From Amia ocellicauda (Eukaryota > Chordata > Actinopteri > Amiiformes > Amiidae), in contig NC_089861.1 in assembly GCF_036373705.1 (NCBI RefSeq), positions 192,001 to 256,000 on the forward strand: a stretch of DNA of 64,000 nucleotides. The letters are read 5' to 3'. Each line of letters starts with the position of its first letter. The first letter of the stretch is position 1. The translations under genes were made by a program, and so were the position numbers. Positions 11,651 to 22,300 of the stretch are shown here, piece after piece. Under the pieces are notes generated by a model, which was not told the origin of the DNA, searched no databases, and saw only the letters and a program-made list of their open reading frames with translations.

Positions 11651-12104
11651 CCCATTAGGGCCCATTTGAATTACACAGCCCTACTATAATACCCCTCTGT
11701 CTCGTTCTCCACAGACTGTTCCTGCTGACACAGTCTGATCACGTCCTGCATTGACATTCTCAGTCACCTGGGAAAGAGCTGCTCTTCTGTTTGTGCTTAC
11801 ATAGCGCAGTAATGCACGAGCATCAGGTTATCGAATGAGCGCTTTGACCACAATGTCCAACCCTCTTTACTGGTGTCTTTCCCATAGATCTCAATGCAGA
11901 TGTAACTGTATTCACTGTCAGGGGCGGACTGGGACCAAAGTTCGGCCCATGTTAATGCCAAAATCAACACACCGAGATAATGAAGTCCACATGCAGCGCG
12001 CCGTCATGGTGAATTATCGGTGAAAAATAACACGTCTAAGTTGTAGGCTGTAGCTACTGCCAGGTTCTCATACACATTATGGGCAATCTAGGTATGGCAA
12101 AGTA

Positions 12105-12495
12105 TAGGCTCCCGGGTGCGTGTGTCCCTGCTGATCTGGAAAAGCTCCTCTGGTTTGATGTGGTCGATGCCTTTCATGATTTTGAAGACTTGGATCAAGT
12201 CCCCACGTAGTGTCCTCTGTTCCAGGGTGAAAAGGTTCAGTCCCTCAGTCTCTCAGTAGGACATTCCCTTCAGACCTGGAATAAGTCTGGTTGCTCTCCT
12301 CTGAACTGCCTCTAGAGCAGCGATATCTTTCTTGAAGTGTGGAGCCCAGAACTGTCCACAGTATCCAGATGAGCTCTAACTAGTGCATTGTACAGTCTGA
12401 ACACTACTGCCCTTGTTCTCAATTCTACACTATTGACAATATACCCTAGCATTGTGTTTGTCTTTTTTATTGCTTCCCCACATTGTTTGGATGGA
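12105..12495 (-). mobile_element. CR1-like LINE, 3' part of reverse transcriptase ORF (copy A)
   Basis: The minus strand codes for the C-terminal part of the CR1 protein that is also present at 28085-28860, 53300-54126 and 22826-23475. The fragment stops at 12494, where copy A lacks about 1.2 kb that copy B has (28484-29687). Confidence 0.85.
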
Positions 12496-12499
12496 GAAA

Positions 12500-13339
12500 G
12501 ACACTGTCTGCAGCAGCCGCTTATTTCACAACACCACCACTAGAGGAACACATCACTGAATAACACTAAAGCGCAGCTGCTCACACTGATGAAATCCTCT
12601 CACAGGTTTGAGTCTGAACCACACCCAGCCCTCGGCCGGTGACAAGCTCCTCCCAGTGATGTCTCTTCCTGTCAGAGCCCCTCTGCTGCACAGGCAGTGA
12701 GAGGGAGGGCGAGGTGCTGGTCTGAAGACTGTGTGAGGCCTCACGGCTCTCACAATACAATAAAAGGCAGATCAGATCAACAGGAAATAAACTGAGACTA
12801 ATGCTCTCAACACACTGAGTGCCAGACAACAGCAACACGTGAGTCAATGAGTGTGTAGCTCAGTCACACAGTGTTACACAAGAGAGACAGAGAGCAGCGA
12901 GAGTGTAGCAGGGCCATGTTTATTGAGTGTCAGAAGAGAAACACAGCTCTGAGTGTTCAGCACAGACAGTGACACTGAGGCTCTGGCCGTGATAGGAACG
13001 GGTTATTGTGTCTGTTCAACATCTGGAAGAGTGACAATGACACGCAGAACACACAGTAACACTTTAACACAATCACGGCCGCCTCAGAGTTTAAACCGTC
13101 TTTACAAACGTATTTCCTCACTGAACAGAAGGGACTCTGCAGCTCAAAGGCGTCTGCAAACAAAACAAACCGTCCTTCACCGGCCCTGACTGGCAACACA
13201 ACTGCACAACTAACCCTGTGAGCGCCGCACAAACTGACCTCACAACCAGAAACCAGAGCGAAGCTGCTGTTTTACACACAGCGAACAACATGAACCAGGA
13301 CACGATTCACAGCGATGGAACAGACCGAAGCTGCGTGTC

Positions 13340-13370
<31 letters not shown>

Positions 13371-13440
13371 GAGAGCAACCTGTCACTTATTACACTTTCA
13401 CCAGCTGGGACTGCAACACACACACACACACCTACACACA
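12500..13440 (-). repeat. Duplicated copy of the RBM46 3'-end region
   Basis: The sequence matches 29690-30660, which lies downstream of the RBM46 stop codon on the minus strand. It includes the same TTTATT (AATAAA on the minus strand) near 12927 and ends in an AT then CA microsatellite. No RBM46 coding sequence follows at higher coordinates, so this is only the tail. Short frames in it are not conserved between the copies. Confidence 0.75.
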
Positions 13441-13450
13441 CCCCTACACC

Positions 13451-14592
13451 CAGGGGTTAAATTGGGATTTGTTATTTGTTAGTGCTATGAACATTAAAAT
13501 GCTGATCAAAATCATTCTAGATGCTGATGACAAAAAAATCTTTCTGTAGGCTTTTGCCCTCTCCTTTGTGTCAGTATCAAATATAGGAATGATGTAACCA
13601 TTAAAGGAGAGAATATAAATATAAAATATTAAGAGTAGAACAGTCTTTTTATTAGGAAAATTAAACTGGAATTGAGTTATATCCTACAGCATTACAATAC
13701 ACAAGTGTTACACAGTTAGTTCCATCAAAGGGAGCCCAACAAACCAGAATTAGCTCGTCTATTCAGTTTGGCACTTTTATATCAAGAAATACAACTTTAT
13801 CGGATAAGAAAGGTTGGCATTTTTCCGTAAAAAAATTATTAAATCGTTTGAATACACCAGGGGTAGTCAATTATTTTGTGTCAGGGTCCAAATTTCTTGG
13901 TTAAGGTATAGTCAAGGTCCAGACATAGGGGAGGTGTCACAACTTCACATGACCCTTTCCAAGACATACAATTCTGTGAATTAGTAATATACCTCATTGC
14001 TTATATTTAGTACATTCATTTGACAAAGTACAAAAATAAAATGTTTAAATACTTGTATATATTAGTATTAAAATGGCTTCAGACCACTTATCTTTTAATT
14101 TGTTAAAGATTATTGTAGTCATATAGATAACCATAATAGAAACTTTCAAGCAGCTTATTAGATTCAAGTTTTTACCATTCCCCTTAGTCCCACTGTGCAC
14201 TACACAAAATTAGTGTTGATAAAATGAGGGCAGGGTGTATTGAGTGATTCATGGCAGGAGGTCTGAGGGTCCTCCCCCATAAGATTGTGACAATTGGAGA
14301 CCTGAAATGTGTGATTCTGAGTCATTTCAAAGTAAAAAAACATAGCTCAAAATCTACATGAAATCAGGCAGATTTGGACTCAAACATAACTTTGCTTCAC
14401 AACCACGTATCACCAGCGAAAAATCACATATCAATCAACATTATATATGCAAACTAGAAGCAGTTTCTGGTGCTGGTCAATCACAGATCTGTGTTGGTGG
14501 GTCTCTAAGTGAAACTGGTGAGGAGCACAGCTCTTGATGTGTCGCTGCTAGAAATACGCGTCTGCATTGGAAATCATTTGTTTCCACCCCTG
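13451..14592. mobile_element. Possible hAT-type element next to the duplication edge
   Basis: It begins caggggttaaattggg (as at 1403) and the right end reads cacccctg, giving weak inverted ends. No 8-bp duplication or transposase was found. The boundaries are a guess. Confidence 0.25.
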
Positions 14593-14989
14593 ATGTAGGA
14601 GTTTCTAGGTGAACACAAGCTATTACTGCTCAAACAGCACAAACCCTCCTTCCTCAGAGGTCCATCACTGATCAGACCCGCTAGTGATGGATCACAGTGC
14701 TTCAGTTCCAGAGCCGCTTTCTTTCAGTTTGAACTCCCCCTCCTGGGCGGATATATGCACAGTGAAGCCCCTGACTCAGTCTGACTGGAGACCTGTGTGT
14801 CCAGGGCAAGTATGTCCTGACACCGAGGCAAACTAGATAGACTTCAACCAATGCAAATTTTATGACCCTGCACTTGTGCAGTCTGTGCGGTGTCGTTGTT
14901 TTCTTGTTGGCGCTGTGTTTCCCCCGCTGTCTCTCTCTCTGGGTTCCTCCATCGTCACTCGTCATTGGTCCATTTGTTTCCTGTGATGT

Positions 14990-15625
14990 CCTTGGTCATC
15001 CAATCAGAGGAGGCTCCGTGACTACTTGAACCCTACTTGAGTGTGTTGTCTGTGCTGTCCAGAGCTTTGTGCATGTGCTATTGTTATACCTGCGGGTTTC
15101 GTGTGTATTGTTGGTGTATCTTATCTGTGTCAATCCCACTGTCACCCATCCCTGTAGTCAGTCTGGGGAGGGCGAGGTAGGTAGGTAAGACGCCCCAGGG
15201 CTTACATATTCATCACGCAGGATTGGGTTTGTTGAAATACACCAGGTTAGTCCATCACAGGGTACCGCAATGTGTATTTTAGGACTAGACTAGGTGGGTT
15301 CTGCCGTAAGGGCTTAAATAGGTTGGGGTTTTGTTTATTTCTTTGATTTGGCACCTGTGTGTTCGTCCTCCCTTTGGATCTGTGTTATTGTTCATTATTG
15401 TGTTTTATCCGGGGTAATTGTCATGCCCCGGTCTTCAGTACTGTTGTGTCAACAATAAATATTTATTATTTTACCCCATTGTCCGTGGCCCCATCTGTCT
15501 CCCCACTGCTCGCTCCTCTCACCACACTTTCCCAGCCACTTGTGCAGGCGCATTATGTTGCGTCTCCCCCCCCACTTTCTACCCCTAGATCCTAGACCAA
15601 GAAGGGGGGGAGCTCGTAACAGCAA
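14990..15625 (+). mobile_element. LTR-like stretch
   Basis: It has LTR-like traits: a TTAAATA box near 15312, AATAAA at about 15454, and a purine-rich tract at 15600 (aagaaggggggagc). No partner LTR or coding region is present. It could equally be unrelated non-coding sequence. Confidence 0.25.
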
Positions 15626-18214
15626 ACATAAAACAACAGAGCGTCTGCTCTCCCTGCAGCTCGCTCAGCAATACAGAGCAGCTGTGGACAATGTACAATA
15701 ATGTGGAAGTATGTGTGAAATATGGGCGCTATTTATTCAATACTTGTGTTCTTGACTTGTTGTCCCCAGCAGGCGGACATGGACCCGCGGATTTCTAAAT
15801 GTTTAATTGTATTTTTTTTTGCACCTGTATTCGTAACCTTAGCACGGCAGCTACTGTTTGTTAGTTACTGTCTTACTAACTAACTAGCCTTATCACCTGT
15901 CAGTCATTAAGTGCTGCCCTGTCTGACACACTGGAGTCTGAGAGGGACTGAGTAATGCCCCTGAAACCCTGAGACTGTGGACTCTGTCCTGTGCTGAGCC
16001 CTGTGTGTTACACAGCACTGTGTGTGTGTCTCGTCTGCTGCTCACTCTGAGCCACATTATACCGACACCCAGAGACCCAGAGAGAGAGGGCCGAGCCGGG
16101 CTGTGATCGGGTCAGTCCTCTGTGTCTGATGTGTCAATATGAGCTGAGATCCAGGGGCCAGAGTCACTCAGAGGACTGTGGAGCTCAGCTGCAGAGGGAG
16201 ACTCAGTGTCTGTGCAGGAGAGACGGCCATGATGTGAGAGAGAGGCTGGAGGGACACAGGGGACACAGCGGGACCTCTCTGCTCTATCAGACCAACCACA
16301 GGGCAGGAGGAGTGGAGCAAACTGAGACGCCTGTACAAGGTCAGGGCTGAGGGGTGTGTGGATTATACAGTGTGTTATTCAGGGTGTGTGTGGTTTACAC
16401 AGTGTGTTTTACAGGGTGTGTGTTGTTTATACAGTGTGTTATAGAGTGTGTTGTGCCGTGTGAGGTGTGTGTGGTTTATACAGTGTGTTATACAGGGTGT
16501 GTGTGGTTCATGCAGTGTGTTATAGTGTGTGTTGTGCAGTGTGAGGTGTGTGTGGTCTATACAGTATGTTATATGAGTCCAGGTGGAGAGAGCAGTCTAA
16601 TCCTCTTGCTGACTAGAGCAGCAGGTTCACTCGGGTCTTTCTTAGCTGTCGTGTTGCTGGTTTGGAGTGTTTTGTCAGAGAAACACATTTTAGAAAACCT
16701 CTCTCTCGCTGTGAAGCTGAGGCTCATAAGGCTCTTATTGTCCAGTCCAGTCCCTCTGGATCAGCACTGCACTCATGCGTACTGGTATGAGTGCAGGACT
16801 CTCTGTGACTGGTCACACACACACACAGACTGGGTTTCTGAGACGTCACTCTGCTGCTGGGCTGCTGGGACTACACTGTCAGCTGACCTGGAGCCGTGTC
16901 TCTGTACTGGGACAGACTGGGACACTGGTCTCTGGACTCTGGACCTGTTTTATTGCTCTTCACACAGTTAGTGTCCTTATGACTCAGAGAGATAGGGGAC
17001 TGGGACAGACATGCGGCTGTGGACTGATGAAGACATCTGACACAGCTGGTCAGTATTGTTCAGGTCTGAGGCGTGTGACGCAGTTTGGGAGAGTGTGATG
17101 CTGTTTGTGCAGGTGAGTGTATAAGGCATGTCTGCTCACCTGTATTTCACTCACTGCTTTATTCAGCCCTGAATGACACGGGGACTCTGGACTCTGGACT
17201 CAACAACTCCTGTGTCTTAATCTCCTTGGTGTGTTTTATTGCTCTCTATCAATATAACATGATATTCAGACAGAACAGACAGCAAATGAGTTTCACTTTC
17301 TCCACAGGCCTGACTTGCTGAGACAGTGGGGCAGGAACCTCCGCAATAAGGTTGTTCTGGGAATATTGAACAGCGCCACAGGACAGGAGCCATGGTCACA
17401 TGACCGTATTGCAGAGAGGCAGATTTACACCTTTCTGTGTATTTATTGTACAAACTGTCCCAACCAATAACATACAGGCAGCCAGTTTAACTCATGATGA
17501 TGTGCTATTACACTGAATGGATAAATCAAGGGAGTCCATGCCATTAGTCCAGGTATGTATTTGGGATGTAATGTGCTTTCAATCAATGCAGTGCATCAGC
17601 AGGTTAAAGGCAAACAGAAAGATGTGATTGTTCTGGCTGCATTGCTTTTAAATAATGTTTACAAGAATTCACAAGAATTAGACTTCAGGTGTCCACAGTC
17701 AGAGCTGAGGAGAGACAGAGAGGTGACCATGAACACAGACCGCAGGAGGGCTTCTGTACAGCAGGCTGCAGACTGGGCCTCTTCTGGCTTCAGGCAGGAC
17801 CAGGAGGGAGGAGGAGGAGCAGAAACCCCATCTCCTCTTCCTCTCCCTGGATCAGGACAGCGGGATTCACTCAGAGCGGCTGTGAGAGAAGTGAGGTCTG
17901 CAGGTCACTGTGCAGCGCAGAGATCCAGTGTGACTCTGTCTGGTATAAAAGTGCTCTGATTGCCATTATGTTTGAACAGACGCACCCAGGTCCTGCTAAA
18001 CGATCGTGTCCAATCAGAAAGACTCATATTGGACTGTCCAGGGACATGCTCTACACACTGATATCTGTGGTACAATGGACTGTGTGCCTCCAAGTGTGTG
18101 AACACACACGCAGACACAATATACTGATATAGACACACGCAGACACAATATACTGATATAGACACACACACACATACAGACACAATATACTGATATAGAC
18201 ACACACAGTGATTA
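15626..18214. other. Spacer between the duplication copies, no gene recognised
   Basis: There is a GT-rich minisatellite at 16350-16570 (unit with gtgtggtttatacagtgtgt). Frames of 70-200 codons at 16129-16971 and 17555-18132 overlap each other and have no recognisable domain. They could be decayed exons of an immune-type gene, but nothing in them proves this. Confidence 0.4.
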
Positions 18215-18664
18215 CACTATGTAACACACATTTTGTTCCTGGGTAGTAAGTGTTATTTCCTAATTGCTTATGCCTCAAAAGTATAGAAAATGGCTGTTAT
18301 TCCCAACAAACTTTGCTTTTGTGACCAGGACAGTGATATTTTGAAATGTACCTATTTCCAATGAGAGAACGGACAAATTTGTGTCTTTTCGTTCACATAA
18401 AGTCAGAAAAAAAAACCATATGAATCCAAATTAACATGTATTTATACTAAAGTAATACAAAAATGACTACAAAAGATTTAGAAATGAGTAGTTTACGAGA
18501 TTAGTAATAATATAATCATAAATCTCAAAAAAATACTCACTTCTAAATATTTTGTTAAAGTCAAAGTTTGTGGGAATAATAGCCATTTTCTATACTTTTG
18601 AGGCATAGGCAATTAGGAAATAACACTTCCCAGGAACAAAAAAAATAAAATTGTTACACGGTGT
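18215..18664. mobile_element. MITE with long inverted repeats and TTA flanks
   Basis: About 110 bp at the left (18215-18325) is repeated inverted at the right (18553-18664) with few changes, for example the shared aaaagtatagaaaatggct. The 3-bp flanks are TTA on both sides (18212-18214 and 18665-18667), as for PIF/Harbinger elements. The roughly 230-bp centre has no coding potential. Confidence 0.8.
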
Positions 18665-18689
18665 TATTCATATTTCAGGTCAGACAGTT

Positions 18690-18730
18690 GCGCAAAAGTC
18701 GCCCTGGATAAGAGCGTCTGCTAATAAATA

Positions 18731-18769
<39 letters not shown>

Positions 18770-18772
18770 CTG
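18690..18772 (+). mobile_element. L2-type LINE/SINE tail with AAT microsatellite
   Basis: The sequence ccctggataagagcgtctgc followed by (AATA)/(AAT) repeats is the same 3' end, in the opposite orientation, as that of the L2 LINE at 50245. Only the tail is present, so it is either a SINE that uses the L2 end or a short truncated L2. Confidence 0.75.
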
Positions 18773-19362
18773 ACAGGACTGAGCTGGACTGGGGAGTGTT
18801 CTTCACTGGCAACTATTGTGTCATACTGGTACCATAGATATCAGTGTATAGAGCTTTCCCAATATCCTATAAAATAAAGATTTGTGTTGCCAAGGATTAC
18901 AAAGAGGTTGAGTGTGATATGGCCACTAATGAAACACCTGAGATTAGCATCTCTCTTTACTGGAGCAGGAGCTCAAACAAATGCCTCCTAAACTGGGGCT
19001 CTTTATCCCTGGGGTCCTCAGAGACAGGCCAGGCCGTATGTCCAACACTGTCCCCCAGTAACCAGCTGTGCTCTTGTTCACAGAGACGCTGGACTTGCGG
19101 ACAGAGAGCAGCAGCAGCTGGCCTGAACATCTGGAGGAGCCACTGAAATGCCTGGATCTGAACCCTGAGCTCGTCTGGTTTCTACAGGGACTCATTACTG
19201 AGCCTCTGGACACCTGGAGCCCCTTTGCAACAGAGGGGCCAGATAAGGACTGTGTGTGTGACCAGTGACCTCTGGAGGGAGAGAGGATTCTCTGTGAGAG
19301 AGAAAGAGAAGGAGAGTAACTTTTCAACTCTTCAACAGCTGATCTAAGACTGAGAGAGTGAG

Positions 19363-22300
19363 ATGGCAAGCGGCGGTGGTTCCTCCTCCCTTGGTGGTGA
19401 GTCGCTGCTCTGTGTTTCTTTCCTCTGTGTCCCTCAGGAGAGACTGTCCCTCTGTCCTCCCGTCCCCAAGTTAAAGTGTCCGCTGAGTCCCACTGAGAGA
19501 GTTATTAGAGGGACTGAGATACAGCTGATGGGCAAATGTCTGACTGGAGTGACTGTAGAGAATACACTAGCAACACACCAGCAACACAATACACACACAC
19601 ACACACTACACATACACACACACAAACACACCACACTACACACACACACACACACACACACACAACACACTACACACACACACGCACACACACACACACA
19701 CACTATACACACACACACTACAACACACAGCAGAGGGAGGGAGAAGGGGAAGAGCAGGAGAGAGAGAAGGTTATAGGCTCAAATTAACAATAATTAACAC
19801 ATTAAAAATAAAATATATTGTAAACAACAAACATTTAATTGAAAACGTAACAACATTTTCGAGTAAAAGTGAATTAAAAAAAAAAAAAAAAAAAAAGCAA
19901 AATGTATAGAATTGTCAACAAAAAGACATGAAAGCAGAAAATGCTGAAGGGAGAGCACTGAGTCCTGAGGTGTAGGATACAATAGTTGCAGCTGTAGGAT
20001 ACAATAGTACAGGTGTAGGATACAATAGTTGCAGGTGTAGGATACAATAGTTGCAGCTGTAGGATACAATAGTACAGGTGTAGGATACAATAGTACAGAT
20101 GTAGGATACAATAGTACAGGCGTAGGATACAATAGTACAGGCGTAGGATACAACAGTACAGGTGTAGGAAGCAATAGTACAGGTGTAGGATACAATAGTT
20201 GCAGGTGTAGGATACAATAGTACAGGCGAAGGATACAATAGTTACAGGTGTAGGATACAACAGTACAGGTGTAGGAAGCAATAGTACAGGCGTAGGATAC
20301 AATAGTTGCAGGTGTAGGATACAACAGTACAGGTGTAGGATACAATAGTTACAGGTGTAGGATACAATAGTATCCTTGATCACTTAGTTATTAATGGACA
20401 CCAAACGAGCACGATGGGTCGAATGGGCTCCTCTCGTTTGTAAACTTTCTCATGTTCCTTTCATGTTCTTCTAAACAGAATGAATGATATCAAAACAAAA
20501 CAAAAAAACTTGAAAGCAAATAATTTTAAAGCGAGAGCAAAACTCATTGATTGAATCCTATTCACTCACACTGGAGTCAGTGGCTGTGTTTATGATACAC
20601 ATACTTCGCTGAGTCTGACTCTGAAACAAACCTGTCCAAGTTAGCCGCTGTAGGATACAATAGTTCCCAGCCCACTTTCTGCTTCCGTCTCTTAGATTTC
20701 TGTGCAATGCTGCGCATGCGTATTCTTAAACACGAAAACTTGGATGAGCAAAATTAATTTCCCAGCAGCAACTGTGTATTGACCTCAAAACTCCGGGAAT
20801 GCTTTGGAATACTGGAAGGAAACGAGACTTACATTTTAAAGTAGAATAATTATTTCCCGGCAGTAAAGTGGATGCTGATTATTAGATATGATACTATTAG
20901 TATTTGTAAAGCGAATATAATTTTTTGTTAGATTAGAAACTTTTTAATATTGTTATATAATTACTATATTATATCTAATGATTCCCAAGTATGTTAGGAA
21001 AGTTTCATGGAATGTGTACAGCCAATCATTTCCCTAACAAAGAGTTTGTGTGAGCACTAAGACAGGTGTCTGCCTGTGTGGCTCATAGGTCTTCATTGTC
21101 TCAGCTTCCTCCTATTGAAGTCCAATCTACATTGGTATGTGTTACCGAAGCCAGATTGAACTGATCAATAGTTTATCTCTTACCTACTCAGTGTATTTAG
21201 AGATTTTGTTTTATTACTGTTGGGACATCAAACTCTTTGTAAAGGAAATGACCGGCAAAGTTAAATTACAGCATTATAATTTCCCAAAGCACTTGTTATT
21301 GCTTTATCCCATTTCTAAGAAACCTTCACTGAGTAAATGCTGTTTCCTCAGATTCCCGTTTCTCTTTCTCTCTGTCTCTGTCTCTCTATAGCCCCATTCA
21401 CACTGAAATGCCGGCAACGTTTGCCTGCTTTTTTCCTGTTGCTCCCCATTCACACTGGCTTTGAATGGCGGAAAATTGCAAGGATGTATTCACACAGAAA
21501 ACAGAGATTGCCGGCAATGATCCATTCACACAGACCTTGCCGGCAAATTGCTGGCAATGGTTTCAGTGTCAACGGGGTTTATCTCTTTCTCTGTGACCAC
21601 AGCGCCACTCTTATTTGGCCAGCCAGCTCTGCCCGTGTCGGCCAGTCTCTGTGGCCAGGCTGTGGTCACTGAACCGGTACTTGGTCAGGATTTGCCTTTG
21701 TCTTAAATCTTTTACCTCGGTTAGGTATGTTGCCAGGATATATTTTCTGTTTAGGACCCGATAGCACTGCATTGTGTTTTGTGTGTTGGTTTCTTTATGT
21801 CAATGTTCCAGACAGGAGTGTGTCATGTGCTCTGTGATGTGCTTGGCTCTGATTGATAGTGTTTGTGCAGTGCTGTCCTGAAGCTGACTGATGTCCGTGT
21901 GGCTCCATGTGGCTTCAGCACTAGTTGGCCAAGGGGACTATTTTGTGAGCCGAGCTCTTGGCTTTGAAGGGCCTTGTAGTGGTATGAATCTGGGTCACTG
22001 TGTTTTAAGTGAACCCAGTATTTCCAGATCATTAATATAGATTAGAAAAAGCACAGGCCCTAGTACTGATCCTTGTGGAACTCCACTAACAACCTCACTC
22101 CAGTTAGAAGTGACTCCTCTAATCGACACCCTCTGTTTCCTAGACAGCAACCAGTTCATAATCCATCTACTTACATTACCCTGAATGCCTACAGCTTCCA
22201 ATTTGAGGATCAGTCTTTGGTGTGGAACCTTATCAAAAGCTTTTTGGAAATCTAAGTATATCATATCATATGCTTTCACGTGATCTACAGCTGCAGTTGC

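Larger units (their letters stand above)
3740..13440. repeat. Segmental duplication, copy A
   Basis: Copy A matches copy B (19290-30660) in the same order and orientation at these places: leader exon (3823 / 19363), a 140-bp block (6330-6480 / 19420-19565), GTPase exon (7396-8149 / 26219-26983), 46-bp minisatellite (10.05-10.40 / 27.03-27.39 kb), last exon (10421 / 27401), Tc1 remnant, CR1 fragment (12.1 / 28.1 kb) and RBM46 3'-end sequence (12.5-13.44 / 29.69-30.66 kb). The segments between differ by separate transposon insertions and deletions. The right edge falls in AT/CA microsatellites. Confidence 0.85.

Noticed and set aside
12953-13232. Frames of 78 and 91 codons on both strands
   Set aside because: They lie in the copied RBM46 3'-end sequence, and the counterparts in copy B differ at the ends.
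16129-16971. Frames of 73 and 205 codons in the spacer between duplications
   Set aside because: The longer one runs through a GT-rich minisatellite and neither shows a known motif.
19041-19267. Possible exon after a cttgttcacag acceptor (TLDLRTESSSSWPEHLEEPL)
   Set aside because: No recognisable domain, no partner exon or donor, and frames overlap on both strands. It may be a decayed exon but cannot be supported.
19794-20383. Minus-strand frames of 169 and 183 codons rich in Tyr/Cys/Leu
   Set aside because: They translate the 20-bp minisatellite. Its unit is not a multiple of three, so different frames look alike.
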